A stretch of 64,000 nt of DNA, from contig NZ_JAHXGQ010000001.1 of assembly GCF_019375475.1 (NCBI RefSeq), forward strand, positions 1,054,001 to 1,118,000, read 5' to 3'. Source of the stretch: Saccharothrix obliqua. Lineage in GTDB: Bacteria > Actinomycetota > Actinomycetes > Mycobacteriales > Pseudonocardiaceae. The translations under genes were made by a program, and so were the position numbers. Positions 33,675 to 42,915 of the stretch are shown in pieces. Each line of letters opens with the position of its first letter. The first letter of the stretch is position 1. The notes beneath the pieces were generated by a model that ran no database searches, was not told the DNA's origin, and saw only the letters and a list, made by a program, of their open reading frames with translations.

Positions 33675-34849
33675 TGGCCTACTTCGACCATGCCGCCACG
33701 ACCCCGATGCTCCCCGAGGCGATCGAGGCGATGACCAAGGCGTTGTCCACCACGGGCAACGCCTCGTCGCTGCACACCTCCGGGCGGCGGGCGCGGCGCG
33801 CGGTCGAGGAGGCCCGCGAGGACATCGCCGACGCGCTCGGCGCGCGGCCGTCCGAGATCATCTTCACCAGCGGCGGCACGGAGAGCGACAACCTCGCCGT
33901 GAAGGGCGTGTACTGGTCGCGGCGGACCGACCGGCGGCGGCGGGTCGTGGCGTCCGGCGTCGAGCACCACGCCGTGCTGGACACCGTGCAGTGGCTGGTC
34001 GAGCACGAGGGCGCGGAAGTCACGTGGCTGGAGCCCGACCGGCACGGGCGGATCACCCCCGAGGCGCTGGCGGACGCGCTGGGCGACGACGTCGCCCTGG
34101 TGACGGCCATGTGGGCGAACAACGAGGTCGGCACCGTCAACCCGGTGCGCGAGCTGGCGGCGCTGGCGGCCGGTCGCGGCATCCCGTTCCACACCGACGC
34201 CGTGCAGGCCGTCGGCGCGGTGCCGGTGGACTTCACGGAGTCCGGCGCGAGCGCGTTGACGCTCACCGGCCACAAGCTCGGCGGACCCTACGGTGTGGGC
34301 GTGCTGCTGCTGGGCCGGGACGTGGCGACGACACCGCTGCTGCACGGCGGTGGCCAGGAGCGGGACGTGCGGTCCGGCACGCTGGACGTGCCGGCGGTCG
34401 TCGCCCTGGCCGCGGCGGTGCGGCACGCGACGACCGAGCAGCTCGCGCGGGTCGACGAGCTGGCCGCGCTGCGCGACGAGCTGGTGGCGTCCGTGCGGCG
34501 GGTCGTGCCGGACGTCGTGCTGAACGGCGACCCGGTGCACCGGCTGCCCGGCAACGCGCACCTGACGTTCCCCGGCTGCGAGGGCGACAGCCTGCTGATG
34601 CTGCTGGACGCCAAGGGGATCGAGTGCTCCACCGGCTCGGCGTGCACGGCCGGTGTGGCGCAGCCCAGCCACGTGCTGCTGGCGATGGGCGTGGACCCGG
34701 TGGCCGCACGCGGCTCGCTGCGGTTCTCGCTCGGGCACACGTCGACCGCGGCCGAGGTCCGGGAACTGGCCGAGGCGATCGGCCCGGTGGTGGAACGCGC
34801 CCGCACGGCGGGCATCGCGGGGATGAAGCGACTCAAGGCGGAGGTGTGA
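33674..34849 (+). CDS. cysteine desulfurase (IscS/NifS family)
   Basis: A 391-residue PLP enzyme taking sulfur from cysteine as an enzyme-bound persulfide. [10 protein letters not shown] at the N-terminus, [41 protein letters not shown] (PLP Lys near 200) and [21 protein letters not shown] (active Cys near 325) are all intact. mnmA follows within 6 bases, so its persulfide probably feeds tRNA 2-thiouridine as well as Fe-S clusters. Same pair as Rv3025c-Rv3024c in mycobacteria. Confidence 0.93.
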   Translation: MAYFDHAATTPMLPEAIEAMTKALSTTGNASSLHTSGRRARRAVEEAREDIADALGARPSEIIFTSGGTESDNLAVKGVYWSRRTDRRRRVVASGVEHHAVLDTVQWLVEHEGAEVTWLEPDRHGRITPEALADALGDDVALVTAMWANNEVGTVNPVRELAALAAGRGIPFHTDAVQAVGAVPVDFTESGASALTLTGHKLGGPYGVGVLLLGRDVATTPLLHGGGQERDVRSGTLDVPAVVALAAAVRHATTEQLARVDELAALRDELVASVRRVVPDVVLNGDPVHRLPGNAHLTFPGCEGDSLLMLLDAKGIECSTGSACTAGVAQPSHVLLAMGVDPVAARGSLRFSLGHTSTAAEVRELAEAIGPVVERARTAGIAGMKRLKAEV

Positions 34850-34854
34850 GCGGG

Positions 34855-35937
34855 ATGCGGGTGCTGGCGGCGATGAGCGGCGGGGTGGACTCCGCCGTAG
34901 CCGCGGCGCGGGCGGTCGAGGCCGGGCACGACGTGACCGGCGTGCACCTCGCGTTGTCGGCCAAGCCGGGCACGTTGCGCACCGGCGCGCGGGGCTGCTG
35001 CACCGTCGAGGACGCGCGGGACGCCCGCCGTGCCGCCGACGTGCTGGGGATCCCGTTCTACGTCTGGGACTTCGCCGAGCGGTTCACCGAGGACGTGGTG
35101 GAGGACTTCGTCGCCGAGTACGCGGCGGGTCGGACGCCCAACCCGTGCCTGCGCTGCAACGAGCGGATCAAGTTCGAGGCGTTGCTGGACAAGGCGATCG
35201 GGCTCGGCTTCGACGCCGTGTGCACCGGGCACTACGCCCGGCTGTCCACCGCGAGCGGTCGGGTGGAGCTGCGGCGCAGCGCCGACGACGGCAAGGACCA
35301 GTCGTACGTGCTGGCGTCGTTGACGCACGAGCAGCTTTCGCACGCCATGTTCCCGCTGGGTGGTTCGACCAAGCCGGAGGTGCGTGCCGAGGCCGCCGCC
35401 CGTGGCCTCCAGGTCGCCGAGAAGCCCGACAGCCACGACATCTGCTTCATCCCCGACGGCGACACCCGCGGGTTCCTCACCAAGCGGCTGGGCGAGCAGC
35501 CCGGCCTGCTGGTGGACGACGAGACCGGCGCCGTGCTCGGCAAGCACGTCGGGGTGCACGAGTTCACCATCGGTCAGCGCAAGGGCCTGGGCATCGACGC
35601 GCCCGCGCCGGACGGCCGCCCCCGGTACGTGTTGTCGCTGGAGCCGGTGAGCGGCACCGTCCGCGTGGGCGCCGCCGAGAAGCTGGCGGTGACCGAGATC
35701 GTCGCCGCCCGGCCCGTGACGCGGATCGACTTCGACGGCCCCGTGGAGTGCGTCGCCCAGGTGCGTGCGCACGGCGGGCTCGCGCCGGCGGTGGCCGAGG
35801 TCGTCGGCGGTGAGCTGCTGGTGCACCTGCGGGAGCCGTTGAGCGGTGTCGCGCCGGGGCAGGCCGTGGCGGTGTACCGGCCCGACGCGGCCGGTGACCT
35901 GGTGCTGGCCAGCGCCACCATCAGCTCGGCAGGCTGA
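34855..35937 (+). CDS. mnmA: tRNA-specific 2-thiouridylase MnmA
   Basis: A 360-residue enzyme that thiolates U34 of Lys/Glu/Gln tRNAs. The ATP-binding loop [14 protein letters not shown] is at residue 5, [14 protein letters not shown] holds the first catalytic Cys (near 98), and [12 protein letters not shown] the second (near 195). GGAGG lies ten bases before the ATG at 34855; an overlapping GTG at 34846 is possible but has the site only one base away. Receives sulfur from the upstream desulfurase. Ends convergently with a membrane gene, overlapping 17 bases. Confidence 0.94.
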   Translation: MRVLAAMSGGVDSAVAAARAVEAGHDVTGVHLALSAKPGTLRTGARGCCTVEDARDARRAADVLGIPFYVWDFAERFTEDVVEDFVAEYAAGRTPNPCLRCNERIKFEALLDKAIGLGFDAVCTGHYARLSTASGRVELRRSADDGKDQSYVLASLTHEQLSHAMFPLGGSTKPEVRAEAAARGLQVAEKPDSHDICFIPDGDTRGFLTKRLGEQPGLLVDDETGAVLGKHVGVHEFTIGQRKGLGIDAPAPDGRPRYVLSLEPVSGTVRVGAAEKLAVTEIVAARPVTRIDFDGPVECVAQVRAHGGLAPAVAEVVGGELLVHLREPLSGVAPGQAVAVYRPDAAGDLVLASATISSAG

Positions 35938-36595
35938 TCGCGTTGAACACCGCCGCGCCGGCGAGCAGGAGGGCGTAGGCGGCGCAAGCCGCGACCACGA
36001 CCCGGGTGCGGCGGCCCTCCGGCCACGGGGTGAAGGTCAGCAGCCAGGCCAGCAGGGGCAGCACCAGCACCCCGTGCATGGCCACGCCGTGGCTCAGCTT
36101 CCACGAACCACCGCGCTCGGCGATCATCAGCCCGCCGAACGCCATGGCCACCGCGAGGCTCGCCGCGCCGACCCGCACGGCCCACCGCGTGCTCGGCGGC
36201 AGGTGCGCCGCCCGGAACGCCGTCACCACCAACGCGACCACCGCCGCGATCAACGACACCCCGCCGAACGCCAACACCCGCGTGACCGCCGTGTCGAACG
36301 CGGTCGCCTCGTTGAAGTGGGACGGCACCCCGCGCCACGCCTGGAGGCTGATCAACGACACCTCCAGCACCGACGCACCGGTGAACACCGCCACCCACAC
36401 CGGCCGCAGCCGCAGGAGCCCGCCGACCCACGTGTACGTGGCCAGCGTCAACCCGAACGACAGCCCGAACGTCACGGGCTTGCGCCAGGACACCGGCCCC
36501 TCCCACGGGCCGCCCGCCACGAAGAACACCGCGAGGTGGCACAACCCGGCCAGGAACAGGACCGCCGCCACCCGGTACGCGACACGTGAAGTCAT
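35921..36595 (-). CDS. hypothetical integral membrane protein
   Basis: A 224-residue protein with about seven transmembrane helices ([77 protein letters not shown] and others). Polar motifs inside the helices include H20, WRKPVTFG and [15 protein letters not shown], where His pairs might bind a cofactor. No family recognised. It overlaps the mnmA 3' end and lies 78 bases upstream of the dehydratase gene on the same strand. Confidence 0.7.
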   Translation of the reverse strand: MTSRVAYRVAAVLFLAGLCHLAVFFVAGGPWEGPVSWRKPVTFGLSFGLTLATYTWVGGLLRLRPVWVAVFTGASVLEVSLISLQAWRGVPSHFNEATAFDTAVTRVLAFGGVSLIAAVVALVVTAFRAAHLPPSTRWAVRVGAASLAVAMAFGGLMIAERGGSWKLSHGVAMHGVLVLPLLAWLLTFTPWPEGRRTRVVVAACAAYALLLAGAAVFNAISLPS

Positions 36596-36673
36596 GTCAC
36601 CGAATGGTGCTCATCCGCGTTCCTCGCGCCGTCGGTCCGGGAGCGGCTTCGCGTCCTACGTCGGCACGCGTAC

Positions 36674-37540
36674 TCAGGGCGTCCAGTCGGTGTTCGCGCC
36701 GCACAGCACGACGCACGCCAACCCCGGCACGCGCCCGTGCAGCCACGCCGCGAACGGCACGGCGGCGGCCGGTTCCACGGCCAACCGGAACTCCTCCCAC
36801 AGGCGGTCCCGGGCGGCCAGCAGTTCGGCGTCGCTCACGAGCACCGACGACACCGACGCCGACCGCAGCACGTCGAACGGCACGCGACCGACGCGCGTCG
36901 CGCCCAGCGCCGACGCCGCCACGGAGTCCACCGCCGAGTCCACCGGCTCGCCGGCCGCCAACGCGTCGTGCAGCGCACGGCAGTTCTCCGGTTCCACGGC
37001 CGCCACGTGCCGCCCGGCCAGCGCCGTGCCCGCGGCCAGCCCGCCACCGCCCACGGCGACCGCGATGACCTCCACGTCCGGCGCGTCCGCCACGACCTCC
37101 GCCGCCACCGTCCCCTGGCCGGCGATCACGTCCGGGTGGTCGTACGCCTCCACGTAGAACCCGGGCACCTCCCGCGCCGCCGCCACCGCTTCCGCGTACG
37201 TCGCACCGACGCGCACCAGCTCCGCGCCCGTCGCCTCGATCCGGCGCACCTTGCCCTCGGGCGCGCCGACCGGCACGTGCACGGTCGCCCGCGCGCCGAG
37301 CAGCCGGGCCGCCATCGCCACGCCCAGGCCGTGGTTGCCGCCGGACGCGGTGACCACCCGGTCCGGCACACCCGCCGCGAGCAACGCGTTCACCGCGCCG
37401 CGCAGCTTGAACGAACCGGTGAGCTGGAGGTGCTCCAGCTTGAGCAGGACGGGTCGGCCGTCGACCTCCGTCCGCCACAGCGGCGTGCGGCGGACGTGCG
37501 GGCGGGTGCGTTCGGCGGCAGCGGCGACGTCGGGGATCAC
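36674..37540 (-). CDS. PLP-dependent threonine/serine dehydratase family protein
   Basis: A 288-residue fold-type II PLP enzyme. GSFKLRGAVNALL holds the PLP Lys (near 45), TASGGNHGLGVAMAA the phosphate-binding loop (near 68), and VAVGGGGLAAGTA the glycine loop (near 168). No C-terminal ACT domain, so it is the short catabolic type or a racemase-like relative. The Ser/Thr-binding end SVSSVLVSDAELL is present. GTG at 37540 with no strong ribosome site. Product of its reaction would be a 2-oxo acid plus ammonia. Confidence 0.83.
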   Translation of the reverse strand: MIPDVAAAAERTRPHVRRTPLWRTEVDGRPVLLKLEHLQLTGSFKLRGAVNALLAAGVPDRVVTASGGNHGLGVAMAARLLGARATVHVPVGAPEGKVRRIEATGAELVRVGATYAEAVAAAREVPGFYVEAYDHPDVIAGQGTVAAEVVADAPDVEVIAVAVGGGGLAAGTALAGRHVAAVEPENCRALHDALAAGEPVDSAVDSVAASALGATRVGRVPFDVLRSASVSSVLVSDAELLAARDRLWEEFRLAVEPAAAVPFAAWLHGRVPGLACVVLCGANTDWTP

Positions 37541-37555
37541 CGCCCCAGGATGCGC

Positions 37556-38086
37556 CTAGCCGGCGACCCACCTGTAGACCCACATGACCAGCGTCACGGC
37601 GCCCACCACGAAGCACAGCAGGACCACGACCAGGCCGAGCAGCACGAGGATGTTGGTGGGCCACGACGAGTCCCGGTCGTCGGCCCGCGCCAGCTCCGCG
37701 CGCAGCTGCTCGGACACCGCGCCGCGCAACGCGGCCAACCGGATGCGCGCCGTCTCGGTGGTGGCCTCGCCGCTGACCCAGTTGAGCGCGGCGAGCCGTG
37801 CCTCCGGCGTGCGGTAGGCGCGTTCGAACGCCGCCGTCTCCGCCTCGTCGCGCTCGTCGGCGAGGTAGGCCCACCGCCCGGCCTGCGCGGGTTCGCCCAG
37901 CACCCGGTACACGTCGGCGAGCCGGTCACGCAGGTCCAACCGGTCCGGGAAGCTGGTGACCAGGCCCACCAGCCGCTGCCGGGCGCGCAGCACGCTCGCC
38001 AGGTCGCCGCGCTCGACCTCTGCCGCGACCTTGCGCAGCGTCAGCTCGACAGGCATGAGCCACATGGTCCCAGTCCGCGCAACCAT
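37556..38086 (-). CDS. tail-anchored hypothetical protein
   Basis: A 176-residue protein: a soluble helical part (about 20-140) with TPR-like heptads, then one C-terminal membrane segment (NILVLLGLVVVLLCFVVGAV...) ending in YRWVAG. ATG at 38086 has GGAGG five bases upstream; ATGs at 38065 and 38056 are alternatives. Its start lies 11 bases from the divergent gene's GTG, so their promoters must overlap the opposite coding sequence. No family recognised. Confidence 0.65.
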   Translation of the reverse strand: MVARTGTMWLMPVELTLRKVAAEVERGDLASVLRARQRLVGLVTSFPDRLDLRDRLADVYRVLGEPAQAGRWAYLADERDEAETAAFERAYRTPEARLAALNWVSGEATTETARIRLAALRGAVSEQLRAELARADDRDSSWPTNILVLLGLVVVLLCFVVGAVTLVMWVYRWVAG

Positions 38087-38097
38087 AGGATCCTCCG

Positions 38098-39282
38098 GTG
38101 ACCGGGGTGTCTGTGGTGGCGTTCGGCCTGGCCTGGTGGCTCGGTCTGTACCTGGTGGCGCGGAATCCGCGGCGTCCGCTGCTGCGGCGCGCGGCCGTCG
38201 GGCTGCTGGCCTACGCGGTGGCGCTCGCCCTGCCGGTGCCACCGGTCGTGTCGGCGGTGCCCGCGGTGGCGTGGACCGGCGCGATCACCTGTTGGCTGCC
38301 CGAGCGGTACGACCGGTGGTGGCGGTGGAGCGCGTTGCCGCTGCTGGCGGTGGCCTGGTTCGCGCCGCCCGCGGTGCTGGCGCCCCTGGGGCTCGTGCTG
38401 CTGCGGCACGTGCGGGAGAAGCGGGTGCTGCTGAGCGCGGCGACGCTGATGTTCCTGCTCGGTTCGGGGCTGGTGCTCGCCGGGTACGCGCCGTCGGTCT
38501 GGTTGACCGCGGCGATCGGCGTGGACCTGCTGGTGCTCGGCCTGCTGGTGGCGGTGCGCGACGCGTTGGACGAGGGCGAGGCGATCCGCGCGGACGTGCT
38601 GCGGTCGCTGCTCGCGTCGGCGGGCATGGCGGCCGTGTTCGGCGGACAGGTGGCGTTGTTCCTGGACGACCGCCTGACGCCGCTGCTGTACGGCACGGTC
38701 GCCGCCGCCATCGCGTTGCAGGTGCTGGCGAACCCGCTGGCGGCGCTCGTGGACCGGGTGGCCGTGCCCGACGTGGCGCAGGACCGCGCCGAACTGCGGG
38801 CCGCCGCCGAGGCCCTGCCGAAGCTCGACCGGCGGACCGCGTTGGGCGACATCGACTTCGTGAAGTCCACCCGGGCCGCGTTGAGCGCTTACGGCGACCT
38901 CGGGAAACTCGTCGCCAACCCGTTGACGCGGTTGCCCGAGATCGATTCCCGGCTCGCCGCGCGTGGTGCTCCGGACCAGCCGCTGGAACGGGCGGCGGAG
39001 TTGAAGGCGTTGCTCGCGGAAGGCATCCAACGGCTCAAACCGCGGGACGGCGAATTCGGCACCAGTGACGAGTGGCGGCACTACAACGCGCTGTACTTCT
39101 ACTACGTGGTGGGTGTTCGCCCGTATTCCCGGCGCACCAAGCGGGAAGACCTCGACGCGACCGCCCGGAAGGCGTTGGCGTGGTTCGTCAACCAGGTGCC
39201 GGAGCGGACCCTGCACAACTGGCAGAACGCGGGTGCGAAACTCGTCGCCGCCGACCTCGCGCGGGGCGTCCCGGTGGATTAG
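38098..39282 (+). CDS. hypothetical protein: membrane domain plus soluble C-terminal domain
   Basis: A 394-residue protein. The first 210 residues hold seven or eight hydrophobic segments (for example VSVVAFGLAWWLGLYLVA, VLLSAATLMFLLGSGLVLAGY). After ANPLAALVDRVAVPDVAQD comes a soluble helical domain of about 170 residues with LTRLPEIDSRLAARGAP and DEWRHYNALYFYYVVGVRPYS. The layout recalls a membrane sensor joined to a cytoplasmic signalling or DNA-binding region, but no known motif is visible. Divergent by 11 bases from the preceding gene. Confidence 0.65.
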   Translation: MTGVSVVAFGLAWWLGLYLVARNPRRPLLRRAAVGLLAYAVALALPVPPVVSAVPAVAWTGAITCWLPERYDRWWRWSALPLLAVAWFAPPAVLAPLGLVLLRHVREKRVLLSAATLMFLLGSGLVLAGYAPSVWLTAAIGVDLLVLGLLVAVRDALDEGEAIRADVLRSLLASAGMAAVFGGQVALFLDDRLTPLLYGTVAAAIALQVLANPLAALVDRVAVPDVAQDRAELRAAAEALPKLDRRTALGDIDFVKSTRAALSAYGDLGKLVANPLTRLPEIDSRLAARGAPDQPLERAAELKALLAEGIQRLKPRDGEFGTSDEWRHYNALYFYYVVGVRPYSRRTKREDLDATARKALAWFVNQVPERTLHNWQNAGAKLVAADLARGVPVD

Positions 39283-39365
39283 CCCAGGTCGACGTGCTGG
39301 AACCGGCAGTGGTTGGCAGCGTTTGACGTCGTGCCGGCAGCGTTCCCGGGCCTAGCTTCGGTGCC

Positions 39366-39740
39366 ATGACGACAGTTCAGGTTCGCAATGGTGGTCTGCT
39401 CCGGTTCGCCCTCAAGCTCGACGGCGTCGCGTCGGGCGGACTGGGTGTGCTGGCGCTGCTGGTTGATTTGCCGCTGGGTTTGCCCCGTGGTCTCGTGGTC
39501 GGTCTCGGCGCGTTCCTCGTGGCTTACGGCGTGGGCGTTTTCCTGCTCGGCGTGAAACCGGTCCGGCCGTTGGTCGGCGTGGTGGTCGTGGGCAACCTGG
39601 TGTGGGTTTCGGACAGTTTCCTGACGGCGTTCGCGGGCTGGTTCCCGGTGACCGGGCTCGGTGTTCTGCTGATCGTCGCGCAAGCGGTGGCGGTGCTGGG
39701 TTTCGTGGTGCTCCAGGTGCTCGGCCTGCGGCGCGCCTAG
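39366..39740 (+). CDS. small four-helix membrane protein
   Basis: A 124-residue protein with four predicted membrane helices (GGLGVLALLVDLPLGLP, LVVGLGAFLVAYGVGVFLLG, VGVVVVGNLVWVSDSFLTAF, VLLIVAQAVAVLGFVVLQ). TAGCTT at 39353-39358 ends 7 bases before the ATG, so the transcript is probably leaderless. Resembles uncharacterised integral membrane proteins of actinomycetes. It overlaps the convergent thioesterase end by 4 bases. Confidence 0.7.
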   Translation: MTTVQVRNGGLLRFALKLDGVASGGLGVLALLVDLPLGLPRGLVVGLGAFLVAYGVGVFLLGVKPVRPLVGVVVVGNLVWVSDSFLTAFAGWFPVTGLGVLLIVAQAVAVLGFVVLQVLGLRRA

Positions 39741-40129
39741 GGCTGTCCGCGCAGGGTCCGGCTCCGGCCGCGGAACTCCGCCACCACCTCGTCACCCCGG
39801 CGCACGGTGATGTCGTAGATCCCGCTCCGCCCGAACCGGACCCGCTCCGCGGCCGTGGCCACCAGTTCGTCCCCCACGTGCACGGGCAGCAGGAAGTCGA
39901 TCTCCGCCTGCGCCGCGACCGTCACCGACCCGGGGCGGTTGCAGGCGCAGGCGAAGGCCGTGTCGGCAAGCAGGAACACGTAGCCGCCGTGCGCGATGCC
40001 GTGCCCGTTGATCATCCGGTCGGTGATCGTCATGGTGAGCGTGGCGGAGCCGTCCGCCAGGTCGAGCGCCTTGATGCCCAGAGCGGTCGACGCGGCGTCG
40101 TTGGCGAGCATCTGCGCGGGTCCGTCCAT
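39737..40129 (-). CDS. hotdog-fold thioesterase, PaaI type
   Basis: A 130-residue acyl-CoA thioesterase. The conserved block MINGHGIAHGGYVFLLADTAFACACN has the N-G-x-G-x-x-H-G-G active-site pattern with Asp/Ala downstream, as in PaaI hydroxyphenylacetyl-CoA thioesterase. ATG at 40129 is chosen; the frame extends 17 codons upstream to a GTG but those residues are not family-like. Single gene; its upstream side is closed by the chitinase terminator. Confidence 0.87.
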   Translation of the reverse strand: MDGPAQMLANDAASTALGIKALDLADGSATLTMTITDRMINGHGIAHGGYVFLLADTAFACACNRPGSVTVAAQAEIDFLLPVHVGDELVATAAERVRFGRSGIYDITVRRGDEVVAEFRGRSRTLRGQP

Positions 40130-40183
40130 GATTCGCACCCTAGGCGACAGGGGGAGCCGGTGTCCCGGACTGCCTGCCACGCG

Positions 40184-40233
40184 CCGCGGCCGGGTGCGGG
40201 CTACCGGGATCGGCAGCCCGCACCCGGCCGCGG
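40184..40233 (-). terminator. long hairpin after the chitinase gene
   Basis: A perfect 19-bp stem: CCGCGGCCGGGTGCGGGCT (40184-40202) pairs with AGCCCGCACCCGGCCGCGG (40215-40233), loop of 12, starting 27 bases past the chitinase stop on the minus strand. Confidence 0.85.
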
Positions 40234-40259
40234 CGGGCAGGGGAACTCCGGGTGGCCCG

Positions 40260-41612
40260 TCAGGCGGTGAAGCCCTTGAAGATGTTGGTGAACTCGTACT
40301 GCGACTGGGCGATGCTGCTGCACGTGGGGGAGATGCCGCCGCCCGGGCAGGAGCCGTTGTCGCGGCCCACCGACCAGAAGCCCAGCAGGCCGATGCGGTT
40401 GCTGTTGGCCCACGAGACGAGCTTGTTGGCGTGTGCCTGGGTGAAGATCTTGCCGTTGAAGTTGCGGCCGATCATGGGGGTCACGCCGAGCAGCCGCTTG
40501 AGTTCGGCGTCGGACTTGCCGGGCCAGATCTGCTTCATCTGCCGCAGCGACGCCTCGGCCGCGGCGATCACCGCGTCGCCCCAGTCGGCACGCGAGGAAC
40601 CGAACTCCATGGTCATCGGGTTCACCAGCACGGTGAGGCCCTTGGCCGCCGCGTTCTGGAGGATCTGCACCGAGTACGGGTCCATGCCGTAGTCGTCGCC
40701 CTGCACGCGCATCGTGTAGCTGATGGCCGTGCCGCGCTCGGTCTGCAACTTCTTCAACGCCGTGTTGACGAGGTCGTGCGGGATGGACGCTTCGACGTCC
40801 ACGTCCAAGTGGTTGCTGCCCACGGCGTCCAGGACCTTCTTGTACGCCCCGACCAGAGCGTCCGCAGTGGAGCAGGTGTACTCCAGGTACGGACCCGCGG
40901 CACCGCCGGTGGCGACGATGACGTCACCGCCGAGCGCCTTCAACGCCTTGACGTCGTTGATGATCCGGCTGTCGTTCAACGGGATGGTGCCACCCCACGC
41001 GGGGTTGCAGCCGGAGCTGTCCGCCAGCGCGAACGCCAGCGTGAAGACCTTCTGCCCGGTCGCCCTGGCCACCGACTCCAACGACGGCGTCGGCATCGTG
41101 ATGTCCACGTACGGCGCGGACTTGATGCTGCCCGTGGGCGGGTTGTCCGTCGTGGTCGTGGTGGTGGTCGAAGTAGTGGTGGTGGTCGTGGTGGTGGTCG
41201 TCGTCTGCCCACCACCCGCGCACGGCTGCCCGTTGAGCTTGCAGTTGCTCGGCAGGCCGGTCCCGTTCACCAGGAACCCGAACGACGTCGACGCGCCCGC
41301 TGCCACGGAGCCGTTGTACTCGCGGCTGCTGAACGTGTGGTGGTCGCCGGAACTGGTCAGCGTCGCGTCCCAGTAGGACCCGGGCTTGCTGCCCGCCGGC
41401 AGGTCGAACTCCAACTTCCACGAGGTCAGCGCGCTGCTGCCCGCGGTGATCGTGTACTTGCCCTGGTACCCGGAGCCCCACGTGGCCTCCTGGGTGAAGG
41501 CGGCGGTCGGGCTCGCCGCGGCGCCCGCCGGGGCGGTGAGGACGAGACCGGTGGCCAGCACGGCGGTCACGCCGGCCGCCAGGGCCGCCAGTCCTTTGCG
41601 CTTGTTCGACAT
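40260..41612 (-). CDS. secreted chitinase: CBM2-type module plus GH18-like domain
   Basis: A 450-residue secreted protein. Signal peptide KRKGLAALAAGVTAVLATG ends near Ala-Gly-Ala-Ala (about 32). Residues 35-135 resemble a CBM2/CBM12-like cellulose/chitin-binding module with conserved Trp. A linker of some 20 Thr residues follows, then a GH18-like barrel: TFTLAFAL-like VFTLAFALADSSGC, VIVATGGAAGP, and the catalytic region LDVDVEAS (D-x-x-D-x-E-like; here D-V-D-V-E, acid Glu near 265) followed by YTMRVQGDDYGMD. It hydrolyses chitin outside the cell. The promoter carries two DasR-like sites, supporting N-acetylglucosamine control. ATG at 41612; the longer frame upstream lacks a signal peptide. 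Confidence 0.88.
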   Translation of the reverse strand: MSNKRKGLAALAAGVTAVLATGLVLTAPAGAAASPTAAFTQEATWGSGYQGKYTITAGSSALTSWKLEFDLPAGSKPGSYWDATLTSSGDHHTFSSREYNGSVAAGASTSFGFLVNGTGLPSNCKLNGQPCAGGGQTTTTTTTTTTTSTTTTTTTDNPPTGSIKSAPYVDITMPTPSLESVARATGQKVFTLAFALADSSGCNPAWGGTIPLNDSRIINDVKALKALGGDVIVATGGAAGPYLEYTCSTADALVGAYKKVLDAVGSNHLDVDVEASIPHDLVNTALKKLQTERGTAISYTMRVQGDDYGMDPYSVQILQNAAAKGLTVLVNPMTMEFGSSRADWGDAVIAAAEASLRQMKQIWPGKSDAELKRLLGVTPMIGRNFNGKIFTQAHANKLVSWANSNRIGLLGFWSVGRDNGSCPGGGISPTCSSIAQSQYEFTNIFKGFTA

Positions 41613-41730
41613 CGCACTTGCTCCCGTGGCAGGGGGACGGGGGTTGGAAGTGGTGCGGGAGCGCGGGGCGCGGCACGCCCCCACACCACGTCGCGTGCGG
41701 TGCGTCGCAACTGTCGGCACCGACACAGTG

Positions 41731-41774
41731 ACGGTAGGTGGCCTAGACCACCTCGTCAATGGGTCTAGACCTTT
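41731..41774 (-). promoter_or_regulatory. chitinase promoter with two DasR (dre) sites
   Basis: On the minus strand -35 TTGACG (41754-41759) and -10 TACCGT (41731-41736) are 17 bases apart. GGTGGCCTAGACCACC (41737-41752) fills the spacer and matches the dre consensus at 13 of 16 positions. A second site with the perfect core GGTCTAGACC (41762-41771 within 41759-41774) abuts the -35. Site centres are 22 bp apart, two helix turns. Pairs of such 12-bp elements are known in Streptomyces chitinase promoters; DasR binding here is inferred. Confidence 0.75.
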
Positions 41775-41819
41775 TCTCTCGAACGGGGCCGGCGCGGCCG
41801 GGGTGGGAGACTGTGCGCC

Positions 41820-42830
41820 GTGGATGCCTCACCCTGGCCCGCCGGCGCCGCGACCGGTATCGGATCGCTGCCCGGAGTCGACCCGCTGGAAGCCGCGCGG
41901 ATCGTGCTCGGCGAACTCCCCGACCTGCCCCACCTGCCCGAACTGCCCGCGCGCGGTGTCGGCGCGGACGTCATCGGCCGCACCGCCGGCCTGCTGGTCG
42001 ACCTGCCGGTGGAGGTGGTGGCGTCCGGCTACCGGACCGCCGCGCACCCCGGGCGCGACCACCGGCGCGCGGTGGACCTGCTCCGCCACGACCTCGACGC
42101 GTTCGAGGAGGCGGCCGACGGCCTCGCGCCGGCAACGGTGAAAATCCAGGCGGCCGGGCCGTGGACGCTCACCGCCAACGTGGAGCTGGCACGCGGGCAC
42201 CGCGTGCTGACCGACCGGGGCGCGTTGCGGGAGTTCGCCGAATCGCTCACCGAGGGCCTCAACCGGCACGTGGCGGAGGTGGCGAAGCGGACCGGCGCGC
42301 GGGTGCTCGTCCAGCTCGACGAACCCTCGCTGCCCGCCGTGCTGCGCGGCCTGCTGCCCACGCCGTCGAAGCTCGGCACGGTGCCCGCCGTGCCCGAGCC
42401 GGAGGCACGCGCGGTGCTGGAGTCCGTGATCGAGGGCGTCGCGGCGGACGTGGTCGTGCACTGCTGCGCGCCCCGGCCGCCGATCTCGCTGCTGCGCGGC
42501 GCGGGCGCGCGTGCCGTCGCGTTCGACGTGTCGGTGCTCGACCCGGCGTTGTGGGACGAGGTCGGCGAGGCGTGGGAGGAGCGCGCGACGTTGTTCCTCG
42601 GCCTCACGCCGAGCACCGACCCGGGCCGCCCGGCGGACCTGCGCGGCGTCGCCCGGCCGGCGCTGGAGCTGGTGGACCGCCTCGGTTTCCCGCGCGCCAT
42701 CCTCGGCACGCACGCCGTGCCGACGCCCTCCTGCGGGCTGGCCGGCGCGAGCGCCGCGTGGGTGCGCCGCGCGTTGTCGCTCACCCGCGACCTGGGCAAG
42801 GCGTTCGTGGAACCGCCCGAGGGCTGGTGA
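41820..42830 (+). CDS. MetE C-terminal-like (cobalamin-independent methionine synthase family) protein
   Basis: A 336-residue protein similar to the catalytic barrel of methionine synthase. TGIGSLPGVDPLEAARIV at the start, VLVQLDEPSLPAVLRG in the middle, VVVHCCAPRPPISLL (zinc-ligand His-x-Cys pattern near 216) and GTHAVPTPSCGLAGAS near the C-terminus (second Cys). Zinc ligands are thus partly kept, but the family lacks the N-terminal half of MetE, so true methionine synthase activity is uncertain. The same gene lies by ligA in mycobacteria (Rv3015c). GTG start at 41820, divergent from the chitinase. Confidence 0.8.
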   Translation: MDASPWPAGAATGIGSLPGVDPLEAARIVLGELPDLPHLPELPARGVGADVIGRTAGLLVDLPVEVVASGYRTAAHPGRDHRRAVDLLRHDLDAFEEAADGLAPATVKIQAAGPWTLTANVELARGHRVLTDRGALREFAESLTEGLNRHVAEVAKRTGARVLVQLDEPSLPAVLRGLLPTPSKLGTVPAVPEPEARAVLESVIEGVAADVVVHCCAPRPPISLLRGAGARAVAFDVSVLDPALWDEVGEAWEERATLFLGLTPSTDPGRPADLRGVARPALELVDRLGFPRAILGTHAVPTPSCGLAGASAAWVRRALSLTRDLGKAFVEPPEGW

Positions 42831-42861
42831 CCGCACCGGCCGGCGGCTAGTCTTCCCGCAA

Positions 42862-42882
42862 TTAGGCAAGTCTCTTAACTTG
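42862..42882 (+). promoter_or_regulatory. dyad and -10 in front of the GH9 gene
   Basis: TTAGGCAAGTCTCTTAAC (42862-42879) is an imperfect palindrome, and CAAGT-N6-ACTTG (42867-42882) a perfect one inside it. TAACTT (42876-42881) fits a -10 and overlaps it. From memory, similar TTAGG-AAAGTTTC-type elements occur before secreted glycoside hydrolase genes of actinomycetes; the binding protein is unknown to me. Confidence 0.4.
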
Positions 42883-42915
42883 AGGCCACCGCCGCCGGCC
42901 GGAGTGGAGGTTCCG

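Noticed and set aside
42862-42880. Iron box (IdeR/DmdR) before the GH9 gene
   Set aside because: Only the left half TTAGG-x-x-AG fits; about 10 of 19 positions match overall.
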